DNA from: Amaurobius ferox | Lineage: Eukaryota > Arthropoda > Arachnida > Araneae > Amaurobiidae | Direction of reading: 5' to 3' | NCBI GenBank assembly: GCA_951213105.1 | Contig: OX578135.1 | Span: forward strand, 159,641,250 to 159,705,249 | DNA length: 64,000 bases | Shown here: piece after piece, positions 46,767 through 57,160 of the stretch | How the letters are laid out: each line of letters opens with the position of its first letter | How positions within the stretch are numbered: position 1 is the first letter of the stretch | The notes under the pieces: model-generated | Told to the model about the DNA's origin: nothing | The model's input: only the letters and a program-made list of their open reading frames with translations | Databases searched by the model: none | Position numbers and translations under genes: made by a program

Positions 46767-46891
46767 TCACTTCAAAAATGCTTGATTCGTGATCAGGGAT
46801 GCTTGAAACGTGCTCTCCCTTCGAAAACTCGATTTCGAATTTTCGACTCCGTCACAATACTTTCCTTATACATTATGTATATAGGGAAAGT
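45977..46891 (+). mobile_element. Family A element, copy 12, complete
   Basis: It starts TCTGATGTGGGCAACACATG after an A-run, directly beyond an (AC)n tract (45927-45965), and ends with GTATATAGGGAAAGTAA. It has a long (CA)n at 46716-46762. Confidence 0.85.
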
Positions 46892-46978
46892 AAAAGCCCC
46901 GCTGAACTCTGTGAGAATATCTCGGGAGGGGTACTACTATCTTGGAAGATTACGTCTTCAACACTCGAAAAGTATATA

Positions 46979-47172
46979 CAGTGGATTCCCGATTTCACGT
47001 TTTCCCCCGGACCAACAAAACCGTACGATCCGGGAAAACGCAGGATTGGAAAAACGTAAAATGCGGGAAAGAAACACATTATCGATATAGGAGATTTATC
47101 GGGACCGAAGAAAAATAATGTACGAATTGGGAATATGCACAATGCGGGAAACGTAAAATCGGGGTTCCTCTG
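46979..47172. mobile_element. 194-bp MITE with TA target duplication (pogo/Tigger-like)
   Basis: Inverted ends are CAGTGGATTCCCGATTTCAC on the left and, inverted, CAGAGGAACCCCGATTTTAC on the right, continuing into GTTT. TA flanks both sides (46977-46978, 47173-47174). The CAGNGGANCCCCGAT style of terminus is typical of pogo/Tigger-derived MITEs. The superfamily is inferred. Confidence 0.8.
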
Positions 47173-47174
47173 TA

Positions 47175-47934
47175 TCTTTTTAGAATTCACGGAAATTTGT
47201 CTATTAAGAGTACAGACTGCGTTCAAAATTTGTTTTAAAGAGACTATTTCGATTTTTCCGATGGTGTTAAGATGGAAACTGTCCGATAGTATTTTAGGTT
47301 GGTAAGGAACTGCTTTGTGTGAAAATAGCCCAAATTTATTCTAAAACATAAAATAACAAACAACTAATTCGAATTAAAAAAAATCGCCGAGGTGCAATAG
47401 TCCTTGAAGTACCTATGCACCAAACTTCATAGCCGCACGATGTTTATATTTTCCGTTACAGAAGACGCAGACATGCAATTTTCTTTAGTATTATAGATTT
47501 TAAAATATGCAAAATAATAGCTCAAAAATAAAAAAAAAAGTCTTAATGACCGAGAAACCTGAAAAAAGATCACATTGCGTAAAAATCACGAGAGGAAAAA
47601 ATGAAAAATCTAAACAAAGGTACTTAAATCAACTTTGTTTCTTATGGAAGACATTTGTAAACACTCGAACAACATTCTAGTATTGAAAAATCTTATCCCT
47701 AGTTATGATTCATTCAATAAATCAATGCAAACATAATTTTTTTATTACCATTAGTTTTTCAATGCAATAAAAGTATTTTTACATTCTCCTTTATCTTTCC
47801 TTCTGCTCTTTCTGGTTTAAACAAAAGCTTACATTAAACACACATGGTTAACATTCAAGAGTCAATTTCCTCGTCTGTCGAATCACTTTCAACTCGACAT
47901 TTAAGAAAACCCTTTCTTTGTACAAAACCGAGCC
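47175..47934. other. Spacer, no feature seen
   Basis: About 750 bp without supported content. Confidence 0.4.
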
Positions 47935-48260
47935 CTGAAAAAAAAAATCGCCGTCTTCAAAGAATATTTTTGCGCAAACAAGCAAGTCGTGGTTAGAATT
48001 TCGATGAATTTTCTATCCTTTCACGTCACCATGGCAACGCAAAACTCCTCAGCCTCTCATTCGCTGCAACCTACGCACGTTTCAACATGTTTTTACTGGA
48101 TCGATGGCCATCATTAAACACCTAAAAATTCGCCCAATTACCCTATTTGAATTTTAAAGTGCTCGTAGAAAAGAACGACAGTTCAGTAATCGTTCCCACT
48201 ATTATCGTTCTCCGTTGAGTACGTTATGCGTTTCATTTTTATGACATTCAAGCTTTTTGA
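47935..48260 (+). repeat. Family G repeat, copy 2
   Basis: Same orientation and order of landmarks as about 31685-31960: CCATGGCAACGCAAAACTCC, CAACCTACGCACGTTT, GATCGATGGCCATCATTAAA and ATTATCGTTCTCC. The class is unknown. A short relative may occur at about 52790-52870. Confidence 0.65.
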
Positions 48261-48375
48261 GCGAAGACATTTTCTTCCTTTTTTATTTTCTGACTGTGTG
48301 GAAGTTGAAAAATGGCAAAATATTTTTCGGACCCTATTAGGTAATTCTATCTAGTTCGTTTTTAGAACAAGGGAA

Positions 48376-49570
48376 TCATCATCATCATCTTGGTACTACA
48401 GCCCTTGTAGGGCCTTGACCTCCTTTAAGATTTTTGACCATTCCTTTCCATTGGCCGCTTTTCTCTTATAACTGCTAATACCAAGCAATTTCAAATCCTC
48501 CTCTACCTGTTCTTTCCATCTGACCTTAGGTCTTCCTCAGGATCTTGACCCACCTGGGTTTTTCTCCAAAAGCCTTTTAGTAACTCTCTTCTCCTCCATC
48601 CTCATCATATGTCCGAGCCATTAAATTATTTTTTTCCTTATAGTTGTAACAATATATATCTCTTTATATCCTTCATAAACTTCTTTATTTGTTCTACTCC
48701 TCCAATGTCCATTTTCACATATTGCTCTGAAATTTCTCCGCAGAATTTTTCTTTCCCATATTCCCAATAGATCGGTATCTCTTTTAATTAAAGTCCAAGT
48801 CTCCGATCCGTATAGAACAATTGGTCTCATTATCACTTTATAGATGAGTATTTTGAGTTTAATATTTACGTAGCTTGACCTCAATAGTTTCTGTAAGGCA
48901 AAATAACATCTGTTTCCAGCAGAAATTCTTGCTCTAATTTCTAGTTTAATCTCATTATCAGTAACAAGGGAATCCAAATATTTAAATTCCATAACTCTTT
49001 CTCAGTTTATTCCTTTACAGTCAAAAAAGTTTAACACCTTGAAATCTTTCACTATTTCTAGTATTTACCATATACTTAGTTTTCGAGTCTTTTACACTTA
49101 AACCAATTTCCCTCGAAAACAAAAGCAGACAGATCAGAACAACACTCACTGAGTGCCCTTTGGTTTCTGCACAGCCAAACCAGATCATCTGCAAATGCAA
49201 AAATTTGGCAAGTTCTGTTAAAAATTGTCTCTCTGGGTTGAATATTGGTTTTTCGGATTACATATTCCAAACACAAGTTGAACAGACCAGTTGACAGTGG
49301 ATCTCCCTGTCTCAACCCCCTTTTTTTTACATCGAATTCTTCGAACAATGTGTTTTGAATTCTTATTTTTGTTGAAGTATTGGAGAGTATTAATCGAATC
49401 AATCCTATTAACTTGGGGTGAATACTCAACTCCTTTAAAATCAAAAACAACTTAGCTCTGTCAATACTATCATAAGCTTGTCTAAAATCGACAAGAAGTT
49501 GATAAATACCAATGTTAAATTCATAACATGTCTCTAGTATAACAAGGAAATCGTGCTTAAGTGAAACTGT
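48376..49570 (-). mobile_element. 5'-truncated non-LTR retrotransposon (LINE), RTE-like
   Basis: On the minus strand it begins within the reverse transcriptase near 49570. It runs through the palm and thumb to a C-terminal region ending at an (ATC)n-type tail (GATGATGATGATG on the minus strand, 48376-48390). Strong 5' truncation and a simple-repeat tail are classic for target-primed reverse transcription. The abutting sequence at 49576 is a separate MITE. Confidence 0.88.
48400..49566 (-). pseudogene. Reverse transcriptase fragment with frameshifts
   Basis: A functional protein of this class copies its RNA onto nicked chromosomal DNA. Minus-strand blocks are VDFRQAYDSIDRAKLFLILK (about 49440-49500), then GLRQGDPLSTGLFNLCLEYV, then the catalytic FAFADDLVW (first Asp codon at 49187-49189). 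The frame is lost between 49076 and 48992 (KDFKVLNFFDCKGINW-like sequence reads in another frame). It resumes with MEFKYLDSLVTDNEIK, VLYGSETWT and KILRRNFRAI, and the WLGHMMRMEEKRVTKR C-terminal block lies beyond a stop near 48621. The endonuclease domain and N-terminal RT are absent. The GLRQGDPLS/FADD pairing and this C-terminus suggest the RTE clade; that part is inference. Confidence 0.88.
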
Positions 49571-49575
49571 TTAAG

Positions 49576-49891
49576 GCACCCTTAGTAGCAATCCAATATT
49601 GGCTGTCAGTATTGGAAATATGGAACCAATATGGAAAAGAGGACATTTTCAAGGAATTGGCCCGATATTAGCTTAAAATATTGGGACAATATTACGCCAA
49701 TATTGGCTTTTAATTGGAAATATTTCCACTGTAACACCAATATTGGCGTAATATTGTAATGAAAATATTTAGCCGATATTGGAGGCCAATGTAACCCTAA
49801 TATTTACCCAATTGGAAACATTTCCAATTTTATGTCAAGATATACAATATTGGTTCAGCATTAGATCAATATTAAATGCTACTAGGGACTG
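49576..49891. mobile_element. ~315-bp MITE rich in CCAATATTGG palindromes
   Basis: The ends CCCTTAGTAGCAATCCAATATTG and, inverted, CCCTAGTAGCATTTAATATTG form terminal inverted repeats (each split by one or two indels). Between them, CCAATATTGG-like 10-mers and half-palindromes (CCAATATGG, CCGATATTGG, GGAAATATTTCC) recur about ten times. No target duplication is clear. It abuts the 5' end of the truncated LINE. Confidence 0.65.
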
Positions 49892-50639
49892 TAGTGGAAG
49901 TTCATTTCATGGAAATCTGAGCATATTGAAAGTGAAACCCGTCCAATAGTGGCGCGATATTTGAGACGGGGAGAATAAGCACGGGTGAGACGCGTTGAGT
50001 TACACTTTCTGTTATATCCGCCAATGGGAGTGGCTATCGCTGGCCCAACTCTATGCAGACCAGCGAGTAAGACTAGCATGTTTCACATTGTCCTTATATT
50101 GTATACAGTTGTAATGTGTTATTGTGATTTTCGATTACTGCGTTACTTATTAAATATGGTATTTATGCCGAAATCTTGTGCTGAATGCGTTGCAGCTTAA
50201 TTAGAACGAATTTAGATAAATTACAAATGATTTTCGGTGGCGATGTCAATTCTGCTTCTTCAAAAATATAAGCACTGATTGATATTTTAAATACAAAATT
50301 CAAATTGAAAATAAATAATGATCCAGCAGTGTCAACCACGAAATGTGGGACTACGATTGATGCAATGTTTTATAGATATGTAGAGCAGTTACAATCGAGG
50401 AATTAAATATTCTTAAACCAATAATTTCATTTTTAAATTGCGAGCAAATGGATACTTTTTAACAGAATTTAATTTTCATTTGCGTTTTATTTTAAATGCT
50501 ATTAATAACGTTAACATTCATACTTTTGTGGTACTAATGCTTTATCTTTCAACATATCATATTATTGGAATCATATTTTTATGTGTTATATTGTGTGTAC
50601 GTATTATATATATTTAAAACACTGTATTTACTACTCCAT
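49892..50639. other. Spacer, no feature seen
   Basis: AT-rich; no gene or repeat is supported. Two ~65-70-codon frames on opposite strands at 49882-50200 are unrecognised. Confidence 0.4.
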
Positions 50640-50759
50640 TTTCCTTATATTGCCCTAAGAAGTTTCAAATATGACTGAACACGACTGTGAGATTGTCTAT
50701 GTGCATGTTAGTGTGTGTGTGTTAGTGTGTGTCCGTGAGTAGATTGTTGTTGAGACCCA

Positions 50760-50912
50760 GACCGTCCGACCGACCAGAAAGGTGTAGAAGACCCAGACCG
50801 TCCGACTCATCCTGAGGACTTGAGTATCTAATTGGACGGCCGGGAAAAGAGTTAGCGGAAGCCAACTCCCGGGGCGGCCAACGTCCGACGGTCTGGGGCA
50901 AAGTTCATTTAA
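50760..50912 (-). other. 3' stem-loop module of the 5S-headed retroposon
   Basis: On the minus strand, CGGCCGTCC pairs with GGACGGTC across ~35 nt, followed by TGGGTCTTC. A second, partial GGACGGTCTGGGTCTC follows next to the tail. The same arrangement, with different but still paired stem bases, constitutes the micro-insertions at 6351-6408 and 17680-17739. Confidence 0.7.
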
Positions 50913-50974
50913 GTTTCAAAAAATATACATTGAGGTTACAAGGAGTTGTACAAAGAGGTGAAGATGAGTTAACA

Positions 50975-51185
50975 TTTTGAAGATTAGATGACATGATTAA
51001 ATATAGATGACATGATATTTAGAAAGATGACATGATATAAAACATGATGTTTGATGACAGTTGTAGATGATTAGATGACAGGATTGAAGAATGATGACAT
51101 GTTTAAGAATTGATGACAAGTTATTTTGCGTGAAGACAAAAATGAAAATGAAGACATAAATAAAATTGAGGATGACATTATATAA
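50975..51185 (+). repeat. Degenerate GATGACAT repeat tract
   Basis: AGATGACATGAT and close variants recur about ten times within the 5S-headed retroposon, spaced 10-25 bp apart. Confidence 0.7.
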
Positions 51186-51454
51186 AATTGAAAGGAAGAA
51201 AAATTATATGATATTTTGTGGATGAAAAAAAATGGTGGTAAGAAAATGACTAGGGTAAATTACAAAAATATCATTCTACTACTAATGATATATATGAAAC
51301 CAGTATAAAGTAATAGGATGTAATACGAAACATGGTATAATTATTGCTTATCAAGATTGGTATACAAAACACAAACAACCAACAGCTCAAACAAGGGACA
51401 AAACGCACAAGTACTACAACAAAACGAGCAAAGAACAAGCAGCAAAACAACGAC

Positions 51455-51682
51455 CAGAAAGGTGTAAGGCAACCGTTTGGACGGCCGGGAAGTGCCATCC
51501 AATTTAGACCGGACCCAGTGGGGGATGCATCCACAGGGACCGTACCCTCCTTTCCCTACCACCAACCTCTCGGAAGGACTTACGGACCCACATGTTTAAC
51601 TTGATCGTACTCCGCATAAACACGGCGGCAGTTGTGGCAGCGTGCAAATCCAGCGCGCAAACCACCGGGCTACCGCGCCCGA
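51455..51682 (-). mobile_element. tRNA-derived SINE body within the 5S-headed retroposon
   Basis: Same body as the SINE array at 44540-45392, from GCGGTAGCCCGGTGGTTTGC on the minus strand to CCTTACACCTTTCTGGTCG. The tRNA-like head has lost the B-box region, as in array copy 2. Confidence 0.8.
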
Positions 51683-51686
51683 AATG

Positions 51687-51806
51687 TGCCAACAGCACGC
51701 GGTGTTCCCAGGTGGTCACCCACCCAAGTACTAACCGCCCCTGATGCTGCTTGACTTTGGTGATCTATCGAGAACTGGTGTTTTCAGCACGTTAGGGCCA
51801 TTGGCC
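51687..51806 (-). rRNA. 5S rRNA-derived sequence (retroposon head, pseudogene)
   Basis: The 120-nt minus-strand sequence aligns end to end with animal 5S rRNA. Diagnostic blocks are CAAAGTCAAGCAGCATC (A-box region of the internal promoter), GGTTAGTACTTGGGTGGGTG and ACCACCTGGGAACACCGCG, finishing CTGTTGGC. Substitutions are scattered, but the internal control region is largely kept. Its 5' end coincides with the retroposon boundary, so this is a mobile 5S-derived head and not a member of a 5S gene cluster. Whether it is still transcribed is unknown. Confidence 0.9.
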
Positions 51807-52545
51807 GTCCGTGAGTAGGTGGATGCGATATTTTACAAACGAATGGAGCGTTTCGAACGCAATTGGGCATGATTATTACAATTAGTGAACACTGGAAATT
51901 TATTACTTTTAAGCTTTATCGAATGCTTGTAAGATTCCTCAACTTTCAGAAAAATATATTTAAAAAATCATTAAAATATCAAAACTTTTAATAATGATAG
52001 ATAAATAATCATTTCATACGTAATTTTTCATTAGAAAATGAATGACATCAATGTTAGAACGTTTGCATGAACTCTCCTCGAGGTATTGCACGCTTTCAAA
52101 ATAAATACATAATTGTAAGAATTACAAACATTTGAAAAAGTACTAAGTACCGTCCTATAGGTCCACTTTTCATATGCAGTATTATGCGACAAATCTGTTA
52201 ACCTCATTCTCGTGGATATAGCTTCTTCCATTCACGAGAGAAGTATCGTTTTGTAATGGTTTTGTATTGTGACGTCCAAGAATTCGTCCATAGTCATTTA
52301 TTTAACGAGATATTAATTGAAAGTCAATTGCATTTTGATGTAGCTTTTGCACGTGAGTATTAATAAGTCACTTTGCCAGGACTCATAAGTTGACAAAGTG
52401 CCTAATTTGAATTGACGTGGTACTTGGATCAATGCCAAAAGCACTGTGTTGTGGATTTTGTACATCATCATTTTGCTGTAGAAGAATTAAAGTCATTGCA
52501 ATATGTAGCAAAAGTCATGTGCTCTCAACGTCATATCTAATTCTC

Positions 52546-53454
52546 GAATGTTACGAGAAGAGTATCTTCCAGAGAGCTGTTAATTTACGGTTTTTCTTGT
52601 GCTTCACTGACTCGCCATTTTTACCCGTCAAAAATTCATGGAATTCGTAAAGCCGTTCTATCGTGATGGTGAGACAAAACAGATGGATGTTACATTTTAT
52701 TTATATAGATAGATCAAATTCAACTCTGAAAATAATTCCGTTTTTGTTAACGTATATCATCCATTGTGGATCTGATGAAGCGCGCGATGTCACGCATGTA
52801 AATAGAACCTGTTCCGGTGAAGAACCTCAATGAATCTCCAATACGTGTGTAACCATGGCAACTGAAACCTAATGTGCAACAGTTTTTTTTTATAGATATC
52901 TCTCTTCAATGATTGGCGGGAAAAGATCGATATACGTCATTAAGAAGGGGGATTTCTAAACACAATGATGCTATTATTTTCATTGTAGCATTTCCCTGAA
53001 AACAGAGTCAGACGGTTTTGATTAAACCACTCAGTAACTCACTAAATAGAAAACTTTGTTCTTTTAATGAATAATATAACTTTTAAAATTTTTATCTGTG
53101 TTTAGTCTTAAAAGAAATAAAAAACGTTAATATTATTCTACACATTTAGTTTCTCTGTTTCTAAAAATTAATATATTTTAATTCTGACGTCGGTTTCGTC
53201 CCCACAGACTATAAATCTACACGGCCGATTTCCATTATTCTTTTTATTTAACAAAAGGTCTCGAGATGACAAATTTGACTAATATATTTAATTAACTCAA
53301 ATAAACATTCAAATTATAATTATGACAATTTTATGTTCTATGCCACGTTATATTAATTAAGGCAGACTAACTATAGCATTAAATTCATAGACTTATCATA
53401 AACCACTCCGAACCACTAACGTAAACATTATTTTGCCTGTGAGTGCAACTTCCC
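52546..53454. other. Spacer, no gene seen
   Basis: AT-rich. CCATGGCAACTGAAACC near 52853 may be a weak family G relative. No gene is supported. Confidence 0.4.
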
Positions 53455-54811
53455 AGCCTTTTCGAACTATCTATCTTCTATCGAATTTTTCGAAAACGTT
53501 CTCTAGAGGGGGATGCTCCACACCAAAATGTTCGAAAAGTGAAATGATAAGAAAGCATACTTTACGATGAGATAGAGACTTCAAATTTAGTGTATGGGTA
53601 CATCGTTTGAAAGAAAGAAAGTGTGCAATTTCAGATTTTCAATATTTGCTACTTAAGGGGGTGCTGAAAACCAAAATGTTCGATTTGCCGAATAATTCAT
53701 AAACTACTCCTTTAAAATTTGAAAGAATCTTGAAATTTGGTATATGAGCTAATCATTTGATGAAAACACATAAGAAGAATATGAATCTTCAAAATATTCG
53801 TTTAGGGGGGTGCTTTAGAGAAAAACGTTCGAAAGGTGAATTGTTAAAAAATCTGCTTCGAGATGAGATAGAAATTTTAAATTTGGTGTACGGAATAGTT
53901 TGGAGGAAAGAAAGTGTACAATTTAAGTTTTCCAATATTTTCTACTTTAGGGGGTGTGGCAAACCAAAATGTTCGATTTTCGGAATAAAAGAGAAACGCC
54001 CTTTTTAAAACGTGATAGAAGCTTCATATTTGGTATATGGGAAAGTCATATGATAGAAAATCCAAGAAGAAGTGAGTTTTTCAAAAATGTATTTTTAAGG
54101 GGATAGCTACTTCACAAAAAACATTCGAAAGGTGAAATGAAAGAAACGACATGCTTCGCGATGAGACAGAGACTTCAAATTTGATGTATGGGTAAATCGT
54201 TCAAAAGGAAGAATGTGTGCATTAGAATATTTCCGATATTTGTAATTTTGAGGAGTTCCGCACACCAAAACTTTCGAAAAGTGAAATGATAAAAAAACCT
54301 GCTTTGCCATGTGATAGAGACTTCCAATTTGATGTATGGCGATATCGTTTGAAAGGAAGAATGTGTTTAATTTCAGATTTCCAATATTTGCTACTTTAGG
54401 GGGTGTCACACACTAAAATGTTCGAATTGCTTAATAAATGAGAAACGCCTAATTTAAAATTTGATAGAGGTTTTAAATTTGGTATATAGCCTAATCATTT
54501 GATAAAACCCCAAGACGGATAGAGTTTTTCAAAAATGTCCTTTTAAGAGGGTGCTCCACATGAAAACGCTCGAAAGATGAAATGATAAAATTGCATACAC
54601 TATGCTTATGAGACAGAGACTTCAAATTTGGTGTGCGTGTAGATAGTTCGAAAAGAAGAAAGTGTGCAATTTCCCCCCTTAGGGGATTCTGCACATCAAA
54701 ATTGTCAATTTTAAGAAAAAATGTGAAACGTGAATTGTTTAAAAAATTATTTTATTCAAGGGTTGCTTATTGATAGACCGTTGATTTTCAACGAATATTT
54801 GGCTAGTATAT
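53455..54811 (-). mobile_element. Family B element, copy 2 (inverted), ~297-bp tandem units
   Basis: The phrase GATGAGATAGAGACTTCAAA recurs at about 53569, 53863 (variant), 54162 and 54607, with an extra copy near 54306. The lower-coordinate end is truncated within CTATCGAATTTTTCG. The upper end is AACGAATATTTGGCTAGTAT, equivalent to the start of copy 1 at 14005. It directly abuts copy 3. Confidence 0.75.
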
Positions 54812-56435
54812 ACTAATTGCCGAGTGTCCGTCTGTCCGTCTGTCTGTTACGTTTTTTTAGGTACTTCCCGAAAAAAAAAGAGACTTGCAATTTGGTACAC
54901 GGCTCGGTCGTTCGATAGAACCCCCCTGGAAAAATCGAATTTTTCGAAACGTTCCCTAGAGGGGGTGCTCCACACCAAGATGTTCGAAAAGTGAAATGAT
55001 AGGAAAGCATACTTTGCCATAAGATAGACTTTGAATTTGGTGTATCTGTAAATCGTTCGAAAGGAAGAAAGTGTGCAATTTTAGATTTCCAATATTTTCT
55101 ACTTAAGGGGATGCCGCACACGAAAATGTTCCATTTACTGAATAAATGAGAAACGCTCCTTTAAAATTTGATAGAGGCTTGAAATTAGGTATATGGACTA
55201 ATCATTTGATGAAAATATCCAAGACGAATATAGTTTTTCAAAAACGTTCATTTAAGGGGATGCTCCAGAGAAAAACGTTCGAAGGTGAATTGATAAAAAT
55301 CATGCTTCAGGATGAAATAGAGATTTGAAATTTGGAGTACGGGTAAATAGTTTAAAAGGAAGAAAGTGTACAATTTCAGTTTTCTAATATTTTCTACTTT
55401 AGGAGGTGTCGCACACAAAAATATTAGATTTTCGGAATGATGTAGAAGTACCCCTTTTAGAATGTGATAGAGGCTTGATATTTGGTATATGGGCGAATCA
55501 TTTAATTGAAAACCTAAGAAGAATGTAGTTTTTCAAAACTGCGTATTTAAGGGGGTGGATACTCCACAGAAAAGCATTCGAAAGATGAAATGATAGAAAA
55601 AGTATGCCTCGCGATGAGTTATAGACTTTAAATTTGGTATACGGGTAGAGAGTTGGAAAGGAAAAAATTGTGCAATTTCAGTTTTCCAACGTTTTCTATT
55701 GTAGGGGGTGCCGCACACTAAAATGTTCAATTTGACGAACAAATGAAAAACGCCTTCTTTACAATACGATAGAGGCTTGAAATTTAGTATATGGGCTAAT
55801 CCTTTGATAAAAAACCTAAGATTATTACTGTTTTTCAAAAATGATCATTTACGGAGGTCAACATGGAAAAACGTTCGAAAGATCAACTGATGAGAAAACG
55901 ATGCTTCACGATAGGATAGAGACATCAAATTTGGCGTACGGGTAGATAGTTTGAAAGAAAGAAAGTGTGCAATTTCAGATATTCAATATTTGCTACTTTA
56001 GGGGGTGCCGCACACCAATATGTACGATTTTCGGAATAAGTGAAACACGCTTCTTTTTAAATGTGTTAGAAGCTTGATATTTGGTATATGGGCCAATCAT
56101 CTGATAAAAAATCCGAGACGAATAGAGTTTTTCAAAAATGTCCATTTATGGGTGTGCTCCACAGAAAAACGTTCGAAAGGGGAGGTGATAAAGTAGTATG
56201 CTTCGGGTTGAGATAGAGACTTTAATTTGGTGTACTGGTAGATAGTTCGAAAGGAAGAAGTGCGCAATTTAAGTTTTCCAATGTTTTCTTTTTTTTTTTT
56301 TTTTTGGGGGGGGGGGGGGGGTTCTGCACACTAAAATATTCGATTTGTCTAATAAATGTGAAACGTGAATTATTAAAACAATTACAACATTCAGGGGTCG
56401 CTTATTGCGAGACCGTTGATTTTCAATTGATATTC
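54812..56435 (-). mobile_element. Family B element, copy 3 (inverted), complete
   Basis: The lower end TTGCCGAGTGTCCGTCTGTC corresponds to the right end of copy 1. The upper end AATTGATATTCGGCAAGTAA corresponds to its start. There are about five units (phase markers near 55020, 55310, 55611, 55911 and 56205). The unit near 56280 has TTTAGGGGG replaced by a T17-G16 run. Confidence 0.8.
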
Positions 56436-56504
56436 GGCAAGTAATCTTTAAATTATCCCTGTAAAATCTATATGACACACTTAGTGGCGTAATTACAATT
56501 TTTT

Positions 56505-57160
56505 CTAGGCTCACAAGTAACATTATTTTGATCCTCCTCCTTCCCGCTCACAAGCAAAATGATTTTGAGAACTCCCTTTCCGCTCATAAGCAAAATGATT
56601 TTGAGAACCCCCCCCTTTCCACTTATAAGCAAAATGATTTTGAGAACCCCTCCTTCACGCTCACAAGCACAATGATTTTGAAAATCCCTACTTTCCGCTC
56701 ACAAGCAAAACGATTTTGAGAACACCCTTCTTCCCGCTCACAAGCAAAATGATTTTGAGAAGCAATCCTTCCCGCTCACAAGCAAAATGATTTTGAGAAC
56801 CATCTTCCTTTCCGCTGACAAGCATAATGCTTTTGAAAACCCCCTCTTTTCCACTCACAAACAGAATGATTATGATAATCCCCTCTTTTCCACTCACAAG
56901 CAAAATTATTTTGAAGACCCCCCTCCTTTCCGCTCACAAGCAAAATGATTTTGAGAACCTCTCCTTTCAACTCACAAGCAAAATGATTTTGAGAATTCCC
57001 TCCTTCATGCTCACAAGCAAAATGATTTTGAGAACTCCCTCCTTTCCGCTCATAAGCAAAATGATTTTGAGAACCACCTCCTTTCCGCTCACAAGCAAAA
57101 TAATTTAAGAATCCCCCTCCTTTCCGCTCACAAGCAAAGTGATTTTAGAACTCCCTCCTT
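56505..57160 (+). repeat. 38-39-bp minisatellite, ~17 units
   Basis: The unit CTCACAAGCAAAATGATTTT GAGAACCYCCTCCTTTCCG (written in two parts) recurs about 17 times with 36-41-bp spacing and varying identity. Because the unit is near 39 bp, frames stay open on both strands (periodic SKMILRTPSFPLT-type peptides); I do not consider these genes. Confidence 0.9.

Larger units (their letters stand above)
50743..51806 (-). mobile_element. 5S rRNA-headed composite retroposon with 12-bp target duplication
   Basis: Perfect GTCCGTGAGTAG repeats flank it (50731-50742, 51807-51818). Read on the minus strand it starts at the first base of a 5S rRNA-like sequence (51806-51687). It continues into a tRNA-derived SINE head lacking its B-box and the SINE body (51682-51455), then about 540 bp of AT-rich sequence with GATGACAT repeats. 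It ends with two partial copies of a CGGCC..GGTCTGGGTC stem-loop and a CAACAACAAT tail. A family A consensus (GTCAGTGAGTCT then GTGGAGACG) shows what the target looked like before insertion. The 5' end at a Pol III transcript start plus the target duplication indicate retroposition. Confidence 0.88.
50640..52545 (-). mobile_element. Old, diverged family A element split by a 1.06-kb retroposon
   Basis: The A order on the minus strand is recognisable across 51819-52545 (AAAGTCATGTG inverted phrase near 52505, TCTCGTGAATGGAAG, CGAGGAGAGTTCATGC, TCATTCTCGTGGAT-type words) and at 50640-50742 (the GTGTGTGT tract and CCTTATATTG near the hairpin end). The two parts join if 50743-51818 is removed. It is far more diverged than other A copies, which makes it an older substrate. 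Confidence 0.7.

Noticed and set aside
51687..51806. A functional 5S rRNA gene
   Set aside because: It carries several substitutions, is not in a tandem cluster, and its 5' end coincides with a retroposon boundary with target duplications.
56505..57160. Regularly spaced ~39-bp repeats that might look like a CRISPR array or a repeat protein
   Set aside because: There are no unique spacers; the whole unit repeats. The genome is eukaryotic. Open frames on both strands follow from a unit length near a multiple of three.
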